Source of the DNA: Corallococcus sp. EGB
Lineage (GTDB): Bacteria > Myxococcota > Myxococcia > Myxococcales > Myxococcaceae
Assembly (NCBI RefSeq): GCF_019968905.1
Contig: NZ_CP079946.1
Location: forward strand, 8,653,356 to 8,717,355
Reading direction: 5' to 3'
Length of the DNA: 64,000 nt
Shown here: positions 26,896 through 34,304 of the stretch, one piece after another
How the letters are laid out: each line of letters begins with the position of its first letter
Position numbering within the stretch: position 1 is the first letter of the stretch
Notes under the pieces: generated by a model
Told to the model about the DNA's origin: nothing
The model's database searches: none
Seen by the model: the letters and a program-made list of their open reading frames with translations, nothing else
Translations under genes and position numbers: made by a program

Positions 26896-26940
26896 GGTAA
26901 CCTCCGGTAACCACCACAATGGGGTTTCCCGTTGGTAACC
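26896..26940. promoter_or_regulatory. Triple GGTAACC repeat, candidate HxlR operator
   Basis: GGTAACC occurs at 26896-26902, 26906-26912 and 26934-26940, with start-to-start distances of 10 and 28 bp. Each is nearly self-complementary around a central A. They lie between the divergent Dabb and HxlR genes, immediately upstream of the latter. Confidence 0.55.
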
Positions 26941-26957
26941 CATTCGGAGAGGTGCGC

Positions 26958-27365
26958 ATGCTCCGCCGCCGCAAGAACAAGACGCCGCCACTTCCGCCGC
27001 TCTGCCCGCTCACGGAATGCATGCGTCTTCTTGGCGGTGCGTGGACCGCGAACATCGTCTGGCGCCTGAGCGGAGACCCTCGCCGCTTCAGCGAGCTGCG
27101 CTCCGACATCCCTCGCATCTCCGCCAAGGTGCTCAGCGCGAAGCTGCGCGCCCTGGAGGCGAACGGCGTGCTCACGCGTCACGCCGTCGCCAGTTCACCG
27201 CCGTCGGTCGAATACTCGCTGACCCTGCTGGGCCGGGAACTCCTCCCGGTCATCGAAACCATCGTGCAGGTGGGGATGAAGCTCCAGCGCATGCAGGACG
27301 CTATGCCGCGAAGCGCTCCCGGAACGCCTCGGCGCCCCCGCGCTCCAGCCACGCATCGAACGTGA
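26958..27365 (+). CDS. HxlR-family transcriptional regulator
   Basis: A 135-residue winged-helix regulator. The family core is 'CPLTECMRLLGGAWTANIVWRLSGDPRRFSELRSDIPRISAKVLSAKLRALEANGVLTR'. Two cysteines in CPLTEC, where HxlR proteins usually keep one redox- or aldehyde-sensing Cys, may be the sensor. The ATG at 26958 with GGAGAGG upstream is chosen over ATG 26919, which would put repeat DNA in the protein. The last 65 bp overlap the convergent NmrA gene, and the tail (PRSAPGTPRRPRAPATHRT) is low-complexity read-through. Confidence 0.88.
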   Translation: MLRRRKNKTPPLPPLCPLTECMRLLGGAWTANIVWRLSGDPRRFSELRSDIPRISAKVLSAKLRALEANGVLTRHAVASSPPSVEYSLTLLGRELLPVIETIVQVGMKLQRMQDAMPRSAPGTPRRPRAPATHRT

Positions 27366-28194
27366 GCAGGCCCGGCGCAAGCCGCCGCAGCGCCGCGATG
27401 TCCGCGACCCCGGTCACCCATCCGGCATCCACCAACTCCACGATCCGGCCCAGGAACGGGAGCGCCGCGAGCACCTCTGGCGGGAAGCGCCCGTAGGAGA
27501 TGGATGTCCCGGTGGCCCGGCCAATCTTCTCCGCGAGCGCGTTGCCGGTCAGCGAATCCCCCGCCAGTTCCAGCGCGGTCCCCACATGCGTGCGTGGATC
27601 CGCGAATACGCGCGCCGCGAGCACGCCGATGTCCTCCCCCGCGATGAACTGCATGGGCTGGTCCGGATGGGCGAAGAACTGCAGCGCCCCTCGTGACGGG
27701 GTGAAGTTCGGCATCAGCAGCAACTCCATGAACGTCGCGGGCCTCACGATGGTCGCGCGCAGGCCGCTCGCACGGATGTGCTCCTCGATGCGCCACTTGC
27801 TCTCGAAGTGGCCCACGCCCGTCCCGGGACGCAGCCCCAGCACCGACGTGTAGACGAAGTGCTCCACGCCCGCGGCCTTCGCCGCGTCCGCGATGGACAT
27901 TCCGAAGCGGGCCTCGTCTTCATCCGTGACGCCGTACACCTGCTGCCCCGAACTGGGCTGGATGCTGAAGACGCCATAGGCCCCCGCGACCGCGTGGTCG
28001 AGCGACGCGCGATCCCCCATGTCTCCACGCACCAACTCCACCCCCATCGCTTCCAACGCCCGGGCCTTCGTGCCCGCCGGCTCCCTCACGAGCGCGCGGA
28101 CCCGCCAGCCGTCCTTCAGCAACGCCCGCGCCGTCGCGCCTCCCTGCACGCCTGTCGCACCCAGCACCAACACGGTTTCACGCTTCGTCGCCAT
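27301..28194 (-). CDS. NmrA-like NAD(P)-binding protein
   Basis: A 297-residue atypical short-chain dehydrogenase of the NmrA/HSCARG type. The dinucleotide loop is GATGVQGG (about residues 12-19), with the typical 'VRALVREPAGTKARALEAMGVELVRGDMGD' and 'FVYTSVLG'. The usual YxxxK is not evident, as in regulatory or quinone-reductase-like NmrA members. It is divergent from a TetR regulator with twin operators between them, so it is the likely TetR target. Its 3' end overlaps the HxlR gene by 65 bp. Confidence 0.9.
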   Translation of the reverse strand: MATKRETVLVLGATGVQGGATARALLKDGWRVRALVREPAGTKARALEAMGVELVRGDMGDRASLDHAVAGAYGVFSIQPSSGQQVYGVTDEDEARFGMSIADAAKAAGVEHFVYTSVLGLRPGTGVGHFESKWRIEEHIRASGLRATIVRPATFMELLLMPNFTPSRGALQFFAHPDQPMQFIAGEDIGVLAARVFADPRTHVGTALELAGDSLTGNALAEKIGRATGTSISYGRFPPEVLAALPFLGRIVELVDAGWVTGVADIAALRRLAPGLLTFDAWLERGGAEAFRERFAA

Positions 28195-28218
28195 CGGGAT
28201 CCTGCCTTTCCCTTGCCA

Positions 28219-28260
28219 AACGGAGGGTTGCTCCGGTTGAATACGGAGCTATCCTCCGTT
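28219..28260. promoter_or_regulatory. Twin TetR-type operators between nmrA-like and tetR genes
   Basis: Two copies of one dyad: ACGGAG-GGTTG-CTCCGG (28220-28236) and ACGGAG-CTATC-CTCCGT (28243-28259), 23 bp apart. The whole 42-bp block is also symmetrical (AACGGAGG...CCTCCGTT). It lies between the divergent starts, 12 bp from the TetR ATG. The architecture fits two TetR dimers repressing both genes. Confidence 0.75.
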
Positions 28261-28272
28261 TTTCAAGTGGCG

Positions 28273-28893
28273 ATGAAGCACTCAAAGAATCAACCGGTGG
28301 AGGACGCGACGGGCGGAGCCCTGCGCGCGGACGCGCGGCGCAACCGGGAGCGGCTGCTCATGGCGGCGCATGCGGTGTTCTCCGAGCGCGGCGCGGACGC
28401 GTCGCTCAATGACGTGGCGAAGCGGGCGGAGGTCGGCATCGGCACGCTCTACCGTCACTTCGAGTCGCGGGAGGCGCTCCTCGCCGCGACGTGCGACGAA
28501 CGGCTCCTGCTGCTCGCGAGGGAGAGCCGCGAACGTTCGGAGGCCCAGCCCCCGCTCGAAGCGCTGCGCGTCTTCCTGTCGGAGCTCGTGCACTCCGCGG
28601 GCATGTACAAAGGGCTCGCGGCGTCACTGGGCATCGTCCTCAAGAGCCACACCGCGGGCTGTGACGCGACGACGGCCGAAGGGCAGCGCCTGCTGGAGGC
28701 CGCCCAGCGCGCGGGCGAGGTGCGACGCGACATCCTCCTGGATGACGTGGTGTGCATGGCGATGGCCATCTCCCTCGCCGCCGCGCAGGACGCCCCGGAC
28801 CCCAAGCGTCTTCCCCGGCTGACCGCCATGTTCTTCGACGGGCTGCGCTCCCGCCCCGAGCCCCTCGGCGCGCGCGGCTCGCGGCGGCGCTGA
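28273..28893 (+). CDS. TetR-family transcriptional regulator
   Basis: A 206-residue regulator. The N-terminal helix-turn-helix is classical: RERLLMAAHAVFSERGADASLNDVAKRAEVGIGTLYRHFESREALLAA. The C-terminal ligand-binding domain is helical (VFLSELVHSAGMYKGLAASLGIVLKSH). The start ATG at 28273 lies just after the twin operators, consistent with autoregulation and control of the divergent NmrA-like gene. The ligand is unknown. Confidence 0.94.
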   Translation: MKHSKNQPVEDATGGALRADARRNRERLLMAAHAVFSERGADASLNDVAKRAEVGIGTLYRHFESREALLAATCDERLLLLARESRERSEAQPPLEALRVFLSELVHSAGMYKGLAASLGIVLKSHTAGCDATTAEGQRLLEAAQRAGEVRRDILLDDVVCMAMAISLAAAQDAPDPKRLPRLTAMFFDGLRSRPEPLGARGSRRR

Positions 28894-29036
28894 CGCGGCG
28901 GTCCTCATGGCCACGAAGGCTCGGCCATCCACGATGCACGGAGGCCCGGCCAGCCCTTCGGGCATGAACGTGTCGTCATGGATGAGAAGGCAAGAACGCC
29001 GTAGGGCCTCCCCGTCGGCAGGGGGCTGAGAGAACC

Positions 29037-29122
29037 TGTCCGACTGTCGGACAAGATGGGGCGACCCAGCAGGGGGCGGCCCTGCCACGCGAGCCACGGA
29101 GAACCTGTCCGACTGTCGGGCC
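29037..29122. repeat. Pair of TGTCCGAC-T-GTCGGACA palindromes
   Basis: TGTCCGACTGTCGGACA is a perfect 8+1+8 palindrome at 29037-29053. A second copy, with the right arm reading GTCGGGCC, lies at 29106-29122, 69 bp away. Both are preceded by GAGAACC; the second is followed by GGTTTTT and so also looks like a terminator. The same element recurs at 51.2-51.5 kb. The 299-bp gap between the TetR and SDR genes holds nothing else recognisable. Confidence 0.85.
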
Positions 29123-29192
29123 GGTTTTTGAAAGTCCGCGTCAGAGGGGTGGTGTACAGCCTGGAGGTCCGGGGGCTTAGATTGCGGGCCTC

Positions 29193-30179
29193 ATGAACGT
29201 CCTCGTCACCGGGGCCACCGGCCTCATCGGCAACGCCATTGCCCATCGGCTCGTGAAGCAGGGTGCCGCTGTCCGCGCGCTCGTGCGGGACGTGGCCCGT
29301 GCCTCGAAGCTGCTCCCGTCCAACGTGCACCTCATCCAGGGCGACGTCACGGCCCCGGGCACCCTGCCCGCCGCGATGCATGACGTGGAGCTCGTGTTCC
29401 ACGCCGCGGGCATGCCGGAGCAGTGGCACCGGGATGACTCCATCTTCGACCGCGTGAACCGCCAGGGCAGCGTGAACGTCCTGTCCGCCGCGCACGCCGC
29501 GCGAGTGCGCCGCGTGGTCTACACGTCCACCATGGATGTCTTCGCCGCGCCCCGGGGCGGTGAGCTGACCGAAGCCAACGTCGATCCGCACCCCAAGCCC
29601 ACCGCCTACGAGCGCTCCAAGCAGGACGCCGAGCGCGCCGTGGAGGCCATCCGCCAGCAGGGCCTGGACGTCGTCTACGTCAACCCGGCCGCCGTCTACG
29701 GCCCCAGCCCCGTGCACGTGGGACTCAACTCCTTCTTCATCCAGCTGCTCAACAAGAAGGCCCCGCTGCTGCCGCCGGGCGGCATGTCCGTGGTCTACGT
29801 GGACGGCTGCACCGACGTGCACCTCGCCGCCGCGAAGGATGGCGTCAACGGCGAGCGCTACCTCGTGTCCGACCAGTTCGTCAGCAACGCGGACCTCGCG
29901 CTCGCCATCCACCTGGCCGCCGGGGTTGCCGGCAAGCCGCCCCCGGTCGCGCCCGTCTTCCTCATCGAAGCCATGGCCCGCGTGTCCGCGCCGCTCGCGC
30001 GCGTGTTCCCCTTCACGCCGCTCGTCGCGCCCGGACAGCTGTCCTTCATGCGCTGGGAGGCGCGCGTCAACGCGGCGCGGGCCCAGCGGGAGCTGGCCTT
30101 CCGCCCCACCCCGCTCGCGGACGGCGTGGCCCGCACCGTGGCCTTCCTTCGTGAGCAGGGACACATCCCTCGCGCCTGA
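29193..30179 (+). CDS. NAD-dependent epimerase/dehydratase-family (extended SDR) protein
   Basis: A 328-residue extended short-chain dehydrogenase. The NAD loop is TGATGLIG at residues 6-13, the catalytic pair YERSK near residue 147, and the Ser/Thr in VVYTSTMDVFA. It resembles dihydroflavonol-4-reductase or 3-beta-HSD-like members that act on small alcohol/ketone substrates. The specific reaction cannot be told. The ATG is at 29193. It stands alone, with a strong hairpin after the stop. Confidence 0.9.
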   Translation: MNVLVTGATGLIGNAIAHRLVKQGAAVRALVRDVARASKLLPSNVHLIQGDVTAPGTLPAAMHDVELVFHAAGMPEQWHRDDSIFDRVNRQGSVNVLSAAHAARVRRVVYTSTMDVFAAPRGGELTEANVDPHPKPTAYERSKQDAERAVEAIRQQGLDVVYVNPAAVYGPSPVHVGLNSFFIQLLNKKAPLLPPGGMSVVYVDGCTDVHLAAAKDGVNGERYLVSDQFVSNADLALAIHLAAGVAGKPPPVAPVFLIEAMARVSAPLARVFPFTPLVAPGQLSFMRWEARVNAARAQRELAFRPTPLADGVARTVAFLREQGHIPRA

Positions 30180-30185
30180 GGAGAA

Positions 30186-30223
30186 CATGGGGGTCCGTCC
30201 CACAGGGATGACGAACCCCCATG
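30186..30223 (+). terminator. Terminator hairpin after SDR gene
   Basis: CATGGGGGT (30186-30194) and ACCCCCATG (30215-30223) form a perfect 9-bp stem six bases after the stop. A short CGTTTCA follows; there is no long T-run. Confidence 0.7.
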
Positions 30224-30541
30224 CGTTTCACCCGACTGGAGCGAAATCTGGAGACGCCCTCCAGGGCAGGGAACCGGGTGGGCCACGCCTCCCCTGTCCG
30301 ACGCTTTCGTTCGAGGGGCAGGCGGCCAGTGCCCCCTGGGTCCAATGCCGTGCATCCGGCTCCACCCCATTCCCGTAGCCGTCGCGTTCGCAAACCGCCC
30401 GCCTGCCCTCCGGCCCGGGACTCGACGCTCCGGGGGCCGTGCTCGACACGGGGTGTCGTCACACGGCGTGAGGCCCACCTTTCAATGCACGCGCGTCCTT
30501 CACGGCGCACGGGCCAGGACCCCTCACCACGGAGTGACACC
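30224..30541. other. Intergenic region upstream of small GR-rich gene
   Basis: About 320 bp with no frame showing a ribosome binding site or family match. A frame is open through it into the downstream gene, but its composition (Arg/Pro-rich, no codon bias) is not that of a coding region. The promoter of the small gene should lie at the right end. Confidence 0.4.
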
Positions 30542-30769
30542 ATGGCATTGCTCTCCAACCTGTTGGGCGCGCCACGACGGCGCGGCTTCGGGAGCCGCGA
30601 CTGGAACCGCGGCCGCACCGCCTACGGCCGCCATCCCATCGGCTACGGTTACCGGGGACGCAGGTCCTCCGGGGCGGGCAGCTCGCTGGGCCGGATGATT
30701 CTCGCGGGCCTGGGCGCCTACGGCCTGCGCCGCCTCCTCAACAACCGCTCGCGAGCCACGGGGTACTGA
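30542..30769 (+). CDS. Small Gly/Arg-rich protein
   Basis: A 75-residue basic protein: MALLSNLLGAPRRRGFGSRDWNRGR, then a Gly/Tyr/Arg stretch and a hydrophobic helix GRMILAGLGAYGLRRLL. The end looks like an amphipathic or membrane-associating helix. No family is recognised. The start ATG follows GGAGTGACACC. Both neighbours have their own control regions, so it is monocistronic. Confidence 0.6.
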   Translation: MALLSNLLGAPRRRGFGSRDWNRGRTAYGRHPIGYGYRGRRSSGAGSSLGRMILAGLGAYGLRRLLNNRSRATGY

Positions 30770-30982
30770 AAGCGGGTCGCCGTGCACGGTGACGCCGGGA
30801 AGTACCGTGGACTTCCCCCGGCAAGGCGCACCGCCATGGCACCCCCACGCGGGCACGGGAGCGTTCCACGGACAGCTCCCGGTGCCTGACATCTCGCACG
30901 CTCCGTCAGTGGCGGCGCCTCCGCTTGGAGTAGGGTCCCCTTCCGTGTCCGGCCACTGGCCGACGAGAGAGGCTCCGCACGC

Positions 30983-32470
30983 ATGGCGAAGGCGAGATAC
31001 GTCCTGGCGCTGGACCAGGGCACCACGGGAACCCACGTCTCCATCCTCGATACCCGGTTGCAGGTGGTGGGCCGCTCCTACAAGGAGCTGCCCCAGCACT
31101 TCCCCAAGCCGTCGTGGGTGGAGCACAACCTCATCGACATCTGGAACACCAGCGAGTGGTGCATCGCCCGCGCCCTCAAGAGCGCCGGCCTCACCGGCAG
31201 CGACATCGCCGTGGTGGGCATCACCAACCAGCGTGAGACGACGGGCCTCTGGGACCGGGAGACCGCCGAGCCCCTGGCCCACGCCATCGTCTGGCAGGAC
31301 CGCCGCACCGCGGACATCTGTCAGCAGCTCAAGGCGCAGGGCGTGGAGCCCCGCGTGCGCGAGGTGACGGGCCTGGTGCTGGACCCCTACTTCTCCGGAA
31401 CCAAGCTCACCTGGTTCTTCAATCACCTCAAGGGCGCCAGGAAGCGCGCCGAGCGCGGAGACGTGTGCTTCGGCACCATGGACTCGTGGCTCGTCTTCAA
31501 GCTCACCGGCGGCGCCGCCCACGTCACGGACGTGTCCAATGCCAGCCGCACGCTGCTCATGGACCTGCGCACGCTCAGCTGGGATGACGAGCTGTGTTCG
31601 CTCCTGGGCGTGCCGCGCTCTTGCCTGCCGGAGATCCGCGGCAACGCGGAGGTGTACGGCACCACGCGCGGCATGCGCAGCCTGCCGGACGGCATCCTCG
31701 TCGCGGGCATGGCCGGCGACCAGCAGGCGGCCCTCTTCGGGCAGGCGTGCTTCGAGCCCGGCGAATCCAAGTGCACCTATGGCACCGGCGCCTTCCTCCT
31801 CATGAACACCGGCACGCAGCCGGTGCGCTCCACCGCGGGGCTGCTCACCACCGTGGCGTGGAAGCTGGGCAACACCACGCACTACGCGCTGGAGGGCAGC
31901 TCCTTCATCGCGGGCGCCGCCGTGCAGTGGCTGCGCGACGGGCTCAAGGTCATCAAGAAGGCCCCGGACGTGGAGGCGCTGGCCGCCAGCGTGAAGGACT
32001 CCGGGGACGTCGTCTTCGTCCCGGCGCTCGCGGGCCTGGGCGCGCCGCACTGGCGCCCGGAGGCGCGCGGCCTGTTCGCCGGCATCGACCGCTCCACCAC
32101 CGTGGCGCACCTGGCGCGCGCGACGCTGGAGGGCGTGGCGCTCCAGATCCACGACCTGGCGGAGGCCATGCGCCGCGACAGTGGGCGGGACATCCCCGTC
32201 TTCAAGGCGGACGGCGGCGCCGCGGCCAACAACCTGCTCATGCAGTACCAGGCGGACCTCTTGGGCGTGCCGGTGGTCCGTCCGCGCAACCTGGAGACCA
32301 CGTCCCTGGGCGCGGCCTTCCTGGGCGGCCTGGGTGCGGGCGTGTGGACCAGCCCGGACGCCATCCGCCGCGCGTGGAAGGCGGACCGGACCTTCAAGCC
32401 GAAGATGAAGCCCGAGGTGCGCGCGCCACCTGGAAAAATGGAAGCAGGCGGTTTCGCGCGCCTGACATGA
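30983..32470 (+). CDS. glpK: Glycerol kinase
   Basis: A 495-residue FGGY-family kinase that phosphorylates glycerol to sn-glycerol-3-phosphate with ATP. Motifs are intact: LDQGTTGT near the N-terminus, VGITNQRETTGLWD (glycerol-contacting Arg-Glu), SGTKLTWF, AGMAGDQQAALFGQ with the catalytic Asp, and the ATP site TYGTGAFLL and DGGAAANNLLMQYQADLLG. The canonical 'DQGTTSSR' reads DQGTTGTH. Length is normal. A hairpin follows the stop. No glpF or glpD is adjacent. Confidence 0.96.
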   Translation: MAKARYVLALDQGTTGTHVSILDTRLQVVGRSYKELPQHFPKPSWVEHNLIDIWNTSEWCIARALKSAGLTGSDIAVVGITNQRETTGLWDRETAEPLAHAIVWQDRRTADICQQLKAQGVEPRVREVTGLVLDPYFSGTKLTWFFNHLKGARKRAERGDVCFGTMDSWLVFKLTGGAAHVTDVSNASRTLLMDLRTLSWDDELCSLLGVPRSCLPEIRGNAEVYGTTRGMRSLPDGILVAGMAGDQQAALFGQACFEPGESKCTYGTGAFLLMNTGTQPVRSTAGLLTTVAWKLGNTTHYALEGSSFIAGAAVQWLRDGLKVIKKAPDVEALAASVKDSGDVVFVPALAGLGAPHWRPEARGLFAGIDRSTTVAHLARATLEGVALQIHDLAEAMRRDSGRDIPVFKADGGAAANNLLMQYQADLLGVPVVRPRNLETTSLGAAFLGGLGAGVWTSPDAIRRAWKADRTFKPKMKPEVRAPPGKMEAGGFARLT

Positions 32471-32489
32471 GACAGATGAAACACCGGGG

Positions 32490-32512
32490 CCCGGCGCATT
32501 GAACGCGCCGGG
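32490..32512 (+). terminator. Terminator hairpin after glpK
   Basis: CCCGGCGC (32490-32497) and GCGCCGGG (32505-32512) form a perfect 8-bp stem with a 7-base loop, 20 bases after the glpK stop. There is no T-run. Confidence 0.55.
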
Positions 32513-32549
32513 GCTTCCATCGGGCGGGGGAGCGGGTAGAACGGCCGCC

Positions 32550-32861
32550 ATGGCCTACGACCGCACGTTGCTCTCCCCGGATGCGCTCCAGACCTTCCTC
32601 ACCCAGCACCCCGCCTGGAAGCACGAGGGCGGGATGATCCGCCGCACCTATGAGGCGCCCTCGTTCCTGGAGGGCATCGCCTTCGTGGAGCGCGTGGCGA
32701 AGGCGGCCGAGGCCGCGGACCACCACCCGGACATCGACATCCGGTGGCGCAAGGTGACGCTGGCGCTGGTGACGCACGACGCGGGCGGCCTCACCTCGCG
32801 CGACACCGCCCTGGCGGCGGAGGCGGACCGCCTCTTCAGCGAAGGGGCCGCGGCCCGGTGA
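32550..32861 (+). CDS. 4a-hydroxytetrahydrobiopterin dehydratase (PCD)
   Basis: A 103-residue pterin-4a-carbinolamine dehydratase that dehydrates 4a-hydroxytetrahydrobiopterin during cofactor recycling for aromatic amino acid hydroxylases. The signature is complete: AADHHPDIDIRWRKVTLALVTHD, including the two catalytic His and the distal His. Length is typical. It overlaps the start of the next gene (GTGA). No phenylalanine hydroxylase is in the window. Confidence 0.95.
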   Translation: MAYDRTLLSPDALQTFLTQHPAWKHEGGMIRRTYEAPSFLEGIAFVERVAKAAEAADHHPDIDIRWRKVTLALVTHDAGGLTSRDTALAAEADRLFSEGAAAR

Positions 32862-34114
32862 TTCCCGGCGTGCGCGGTCTCCTGGCGGCCCTGGCCTGCG
32901 CGGTGTCCCTCGCCGCGCTCCCGGCCCTGGCCCAGCAAGACGTCCCCACCGAGCCCCGGCCGGAGCGTCTGTATTTCAATTCTGGCGCGCTCCTGGGCTC
33001 CGCGCGCGTGGTGGGCCTGGGCGGCGCCTACGTGGGCATCGCCGAGGGCGCGGCAGGCGTGTCCAGCAACCTGGCCGCCCTGGCCCAGCGCAGCCCGTCC
33101 CTGGACCGGGACTGGGACCTGGGCGTCACCCTGTCCTGGCTGGACCTGCCCTTCACCGGCACCAAGCGCCGGGACGTGGACAACGACGGCCTGGCGGATG
33201 AAACCGTGGACAGCCGCCAGCTGCTGGGCGCGCTGATGTTGCAATACAAGCGCTTCGGCATCGGCTTCCTGTGGCGCAACAGCCGCACCGGCTACTGCAT
33301 CACCCTGGGCTGCCGCGGCGAGGGCGACAAGCTGCGCATCTCCCTCACCCAGTCCGTGCTCGCGGGCTCGGTGGCCTTTGGCCAGGACGACTTCATCCTG
33401 TCGCTGGGCATCTTCTCCGCGCAGGCCAGCTTCAACGCCCTGGGCGACGAGTCCTGGCGCTACGGCGACACCGGCGTGGCGGTGGACATGCTCTTCCGTC
33501 CGCACGGGCGGCCCTACCGCATCGGCGTGTCGGTGCGTCCGGAGGTGGTGGCGGGCTGGCGCCGCGATGACGACCAGAGCCCCTTCATCGTGGGGCGGCA
33601 GGTCTACGCGGCCGTGGTGTCACCCGCGGTGCTGTCGCTGGGCGCCAGCTGGCGGCTGGGCGAGGGCGCGCACCGCTACAACCGGCTGTCCCCCGCCGCC
33701 CGGCGGCAGCTGCAGGTGGACGGAGACGCACTGCCGGTGCCGGAGGAGGAGCCCCGCGACGCGCTGGCGGGACGCTGGCTCATCACCGCGCAGGTGGACC
33801 TCATCTCCAGCGTGAGCAACGCGGTGGCGGCGCGCTCGCTCGCCACCACCACGGCGCCGCAGTTCGTGGGCGACACCGCCCTCTTCCAGCCGCGCCTGGG
33901 CGCGGAGTGGGACACCTTCCCGGGCCTCTTGCGCCTGCGCGCGGGCACCTGGCTGGAGCCGTCCCCCTTCCAGGGCCGCAACCCCCGGCCGCACCTCACC
34001 GGCGGCTTCGAGCTGTTCGTGCTGCGCTACTGGGAGGACTGGTCGCTCACCGCCTCGTTCGACCTGGCGAGCCGCTACTCCAACTGGGGCGTCTCCATCG
34101 GCTTCTGGCGGTAG
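32858..34114 (+). CDS. Outer-membrane beta-barrel protein
   Basis: A 418-residue exported protein. The GTG at 32858, overlapping the dehydratase stop, gives the signal peptide VIPGVRGLLAALACAVSLAALPALAQ. The mature part starts with 'GSARVVGLGGAYVGIAEGAAGVSSNLAALAQ', the N-terminal hatch-like pattern of FadL/PorV-type barrels, followed by many amphipathic strands. It ends in aromatic FWR. Likely an outer-membrane channel or assembly factor; substrate unknown. Confidence 0.8.
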   Translation: MIPGVRGLLAALACAVSLAALPALAQQDVPTEPRPERLYFNSGALLGSARVVGLGGAYVGIAEGAAGVSSNLAALAQRSPSLDRDWDLGVTLSWLDLPFTGTKRRDVDNDGLADETVDSRQLLGALMLQYKRFGIGFLWRNSRTGYCITLGCRGEGDKLRISLTQSVLAGSVAFGQDDFILSLGIFSAQASFNALGDESWRYGDTGVAVDMLFRPHGRPYRIGVSVRPEVVAGWRRDDDQSPFIVGRQVYAAVVSPAVLSLGASWRLGEGAHRYNRLSPAARRQLQVDGDALPVPEEEPRDALAGRWLITAQVDLISSVSNAVAARSLATTTAPQFVGDTALFQPRLGAEWDTFPGLLRLRAGTWLEPSPFQGRNPRPHLTGGFELFVLRYWEDWSLTASFDLASRYSNWGVSIGFWR

Positions 34115-34304
34115 TGTCTGCCATTGACCATGGGTGGGTAAACGCGAGGACCCTCGTGGGTGCTCGCGTCGCCCATCCACGGCTTCCACAGCCCCATCCG
34201 CGCGACGGATCCGCCGTCGCGCAGCGGCCAGCCGAGCAACCTTCCGTGCCGTATTTGCCGGTGTGGGATGGCATGCGAACCCTGCCGTAGACGGAGGGGG
34301 TTCC

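Noticed and set aside
28624-29097. Minus-strand frame with 'LLIHDDTFMPEGLAGPPCIVDGRAF'
   Set aside because: That stretch looks protein-like, but the frame runs antisense into the TetR gene, has no ribosome binding site and no recognised family. At most it is a decayed remnant.
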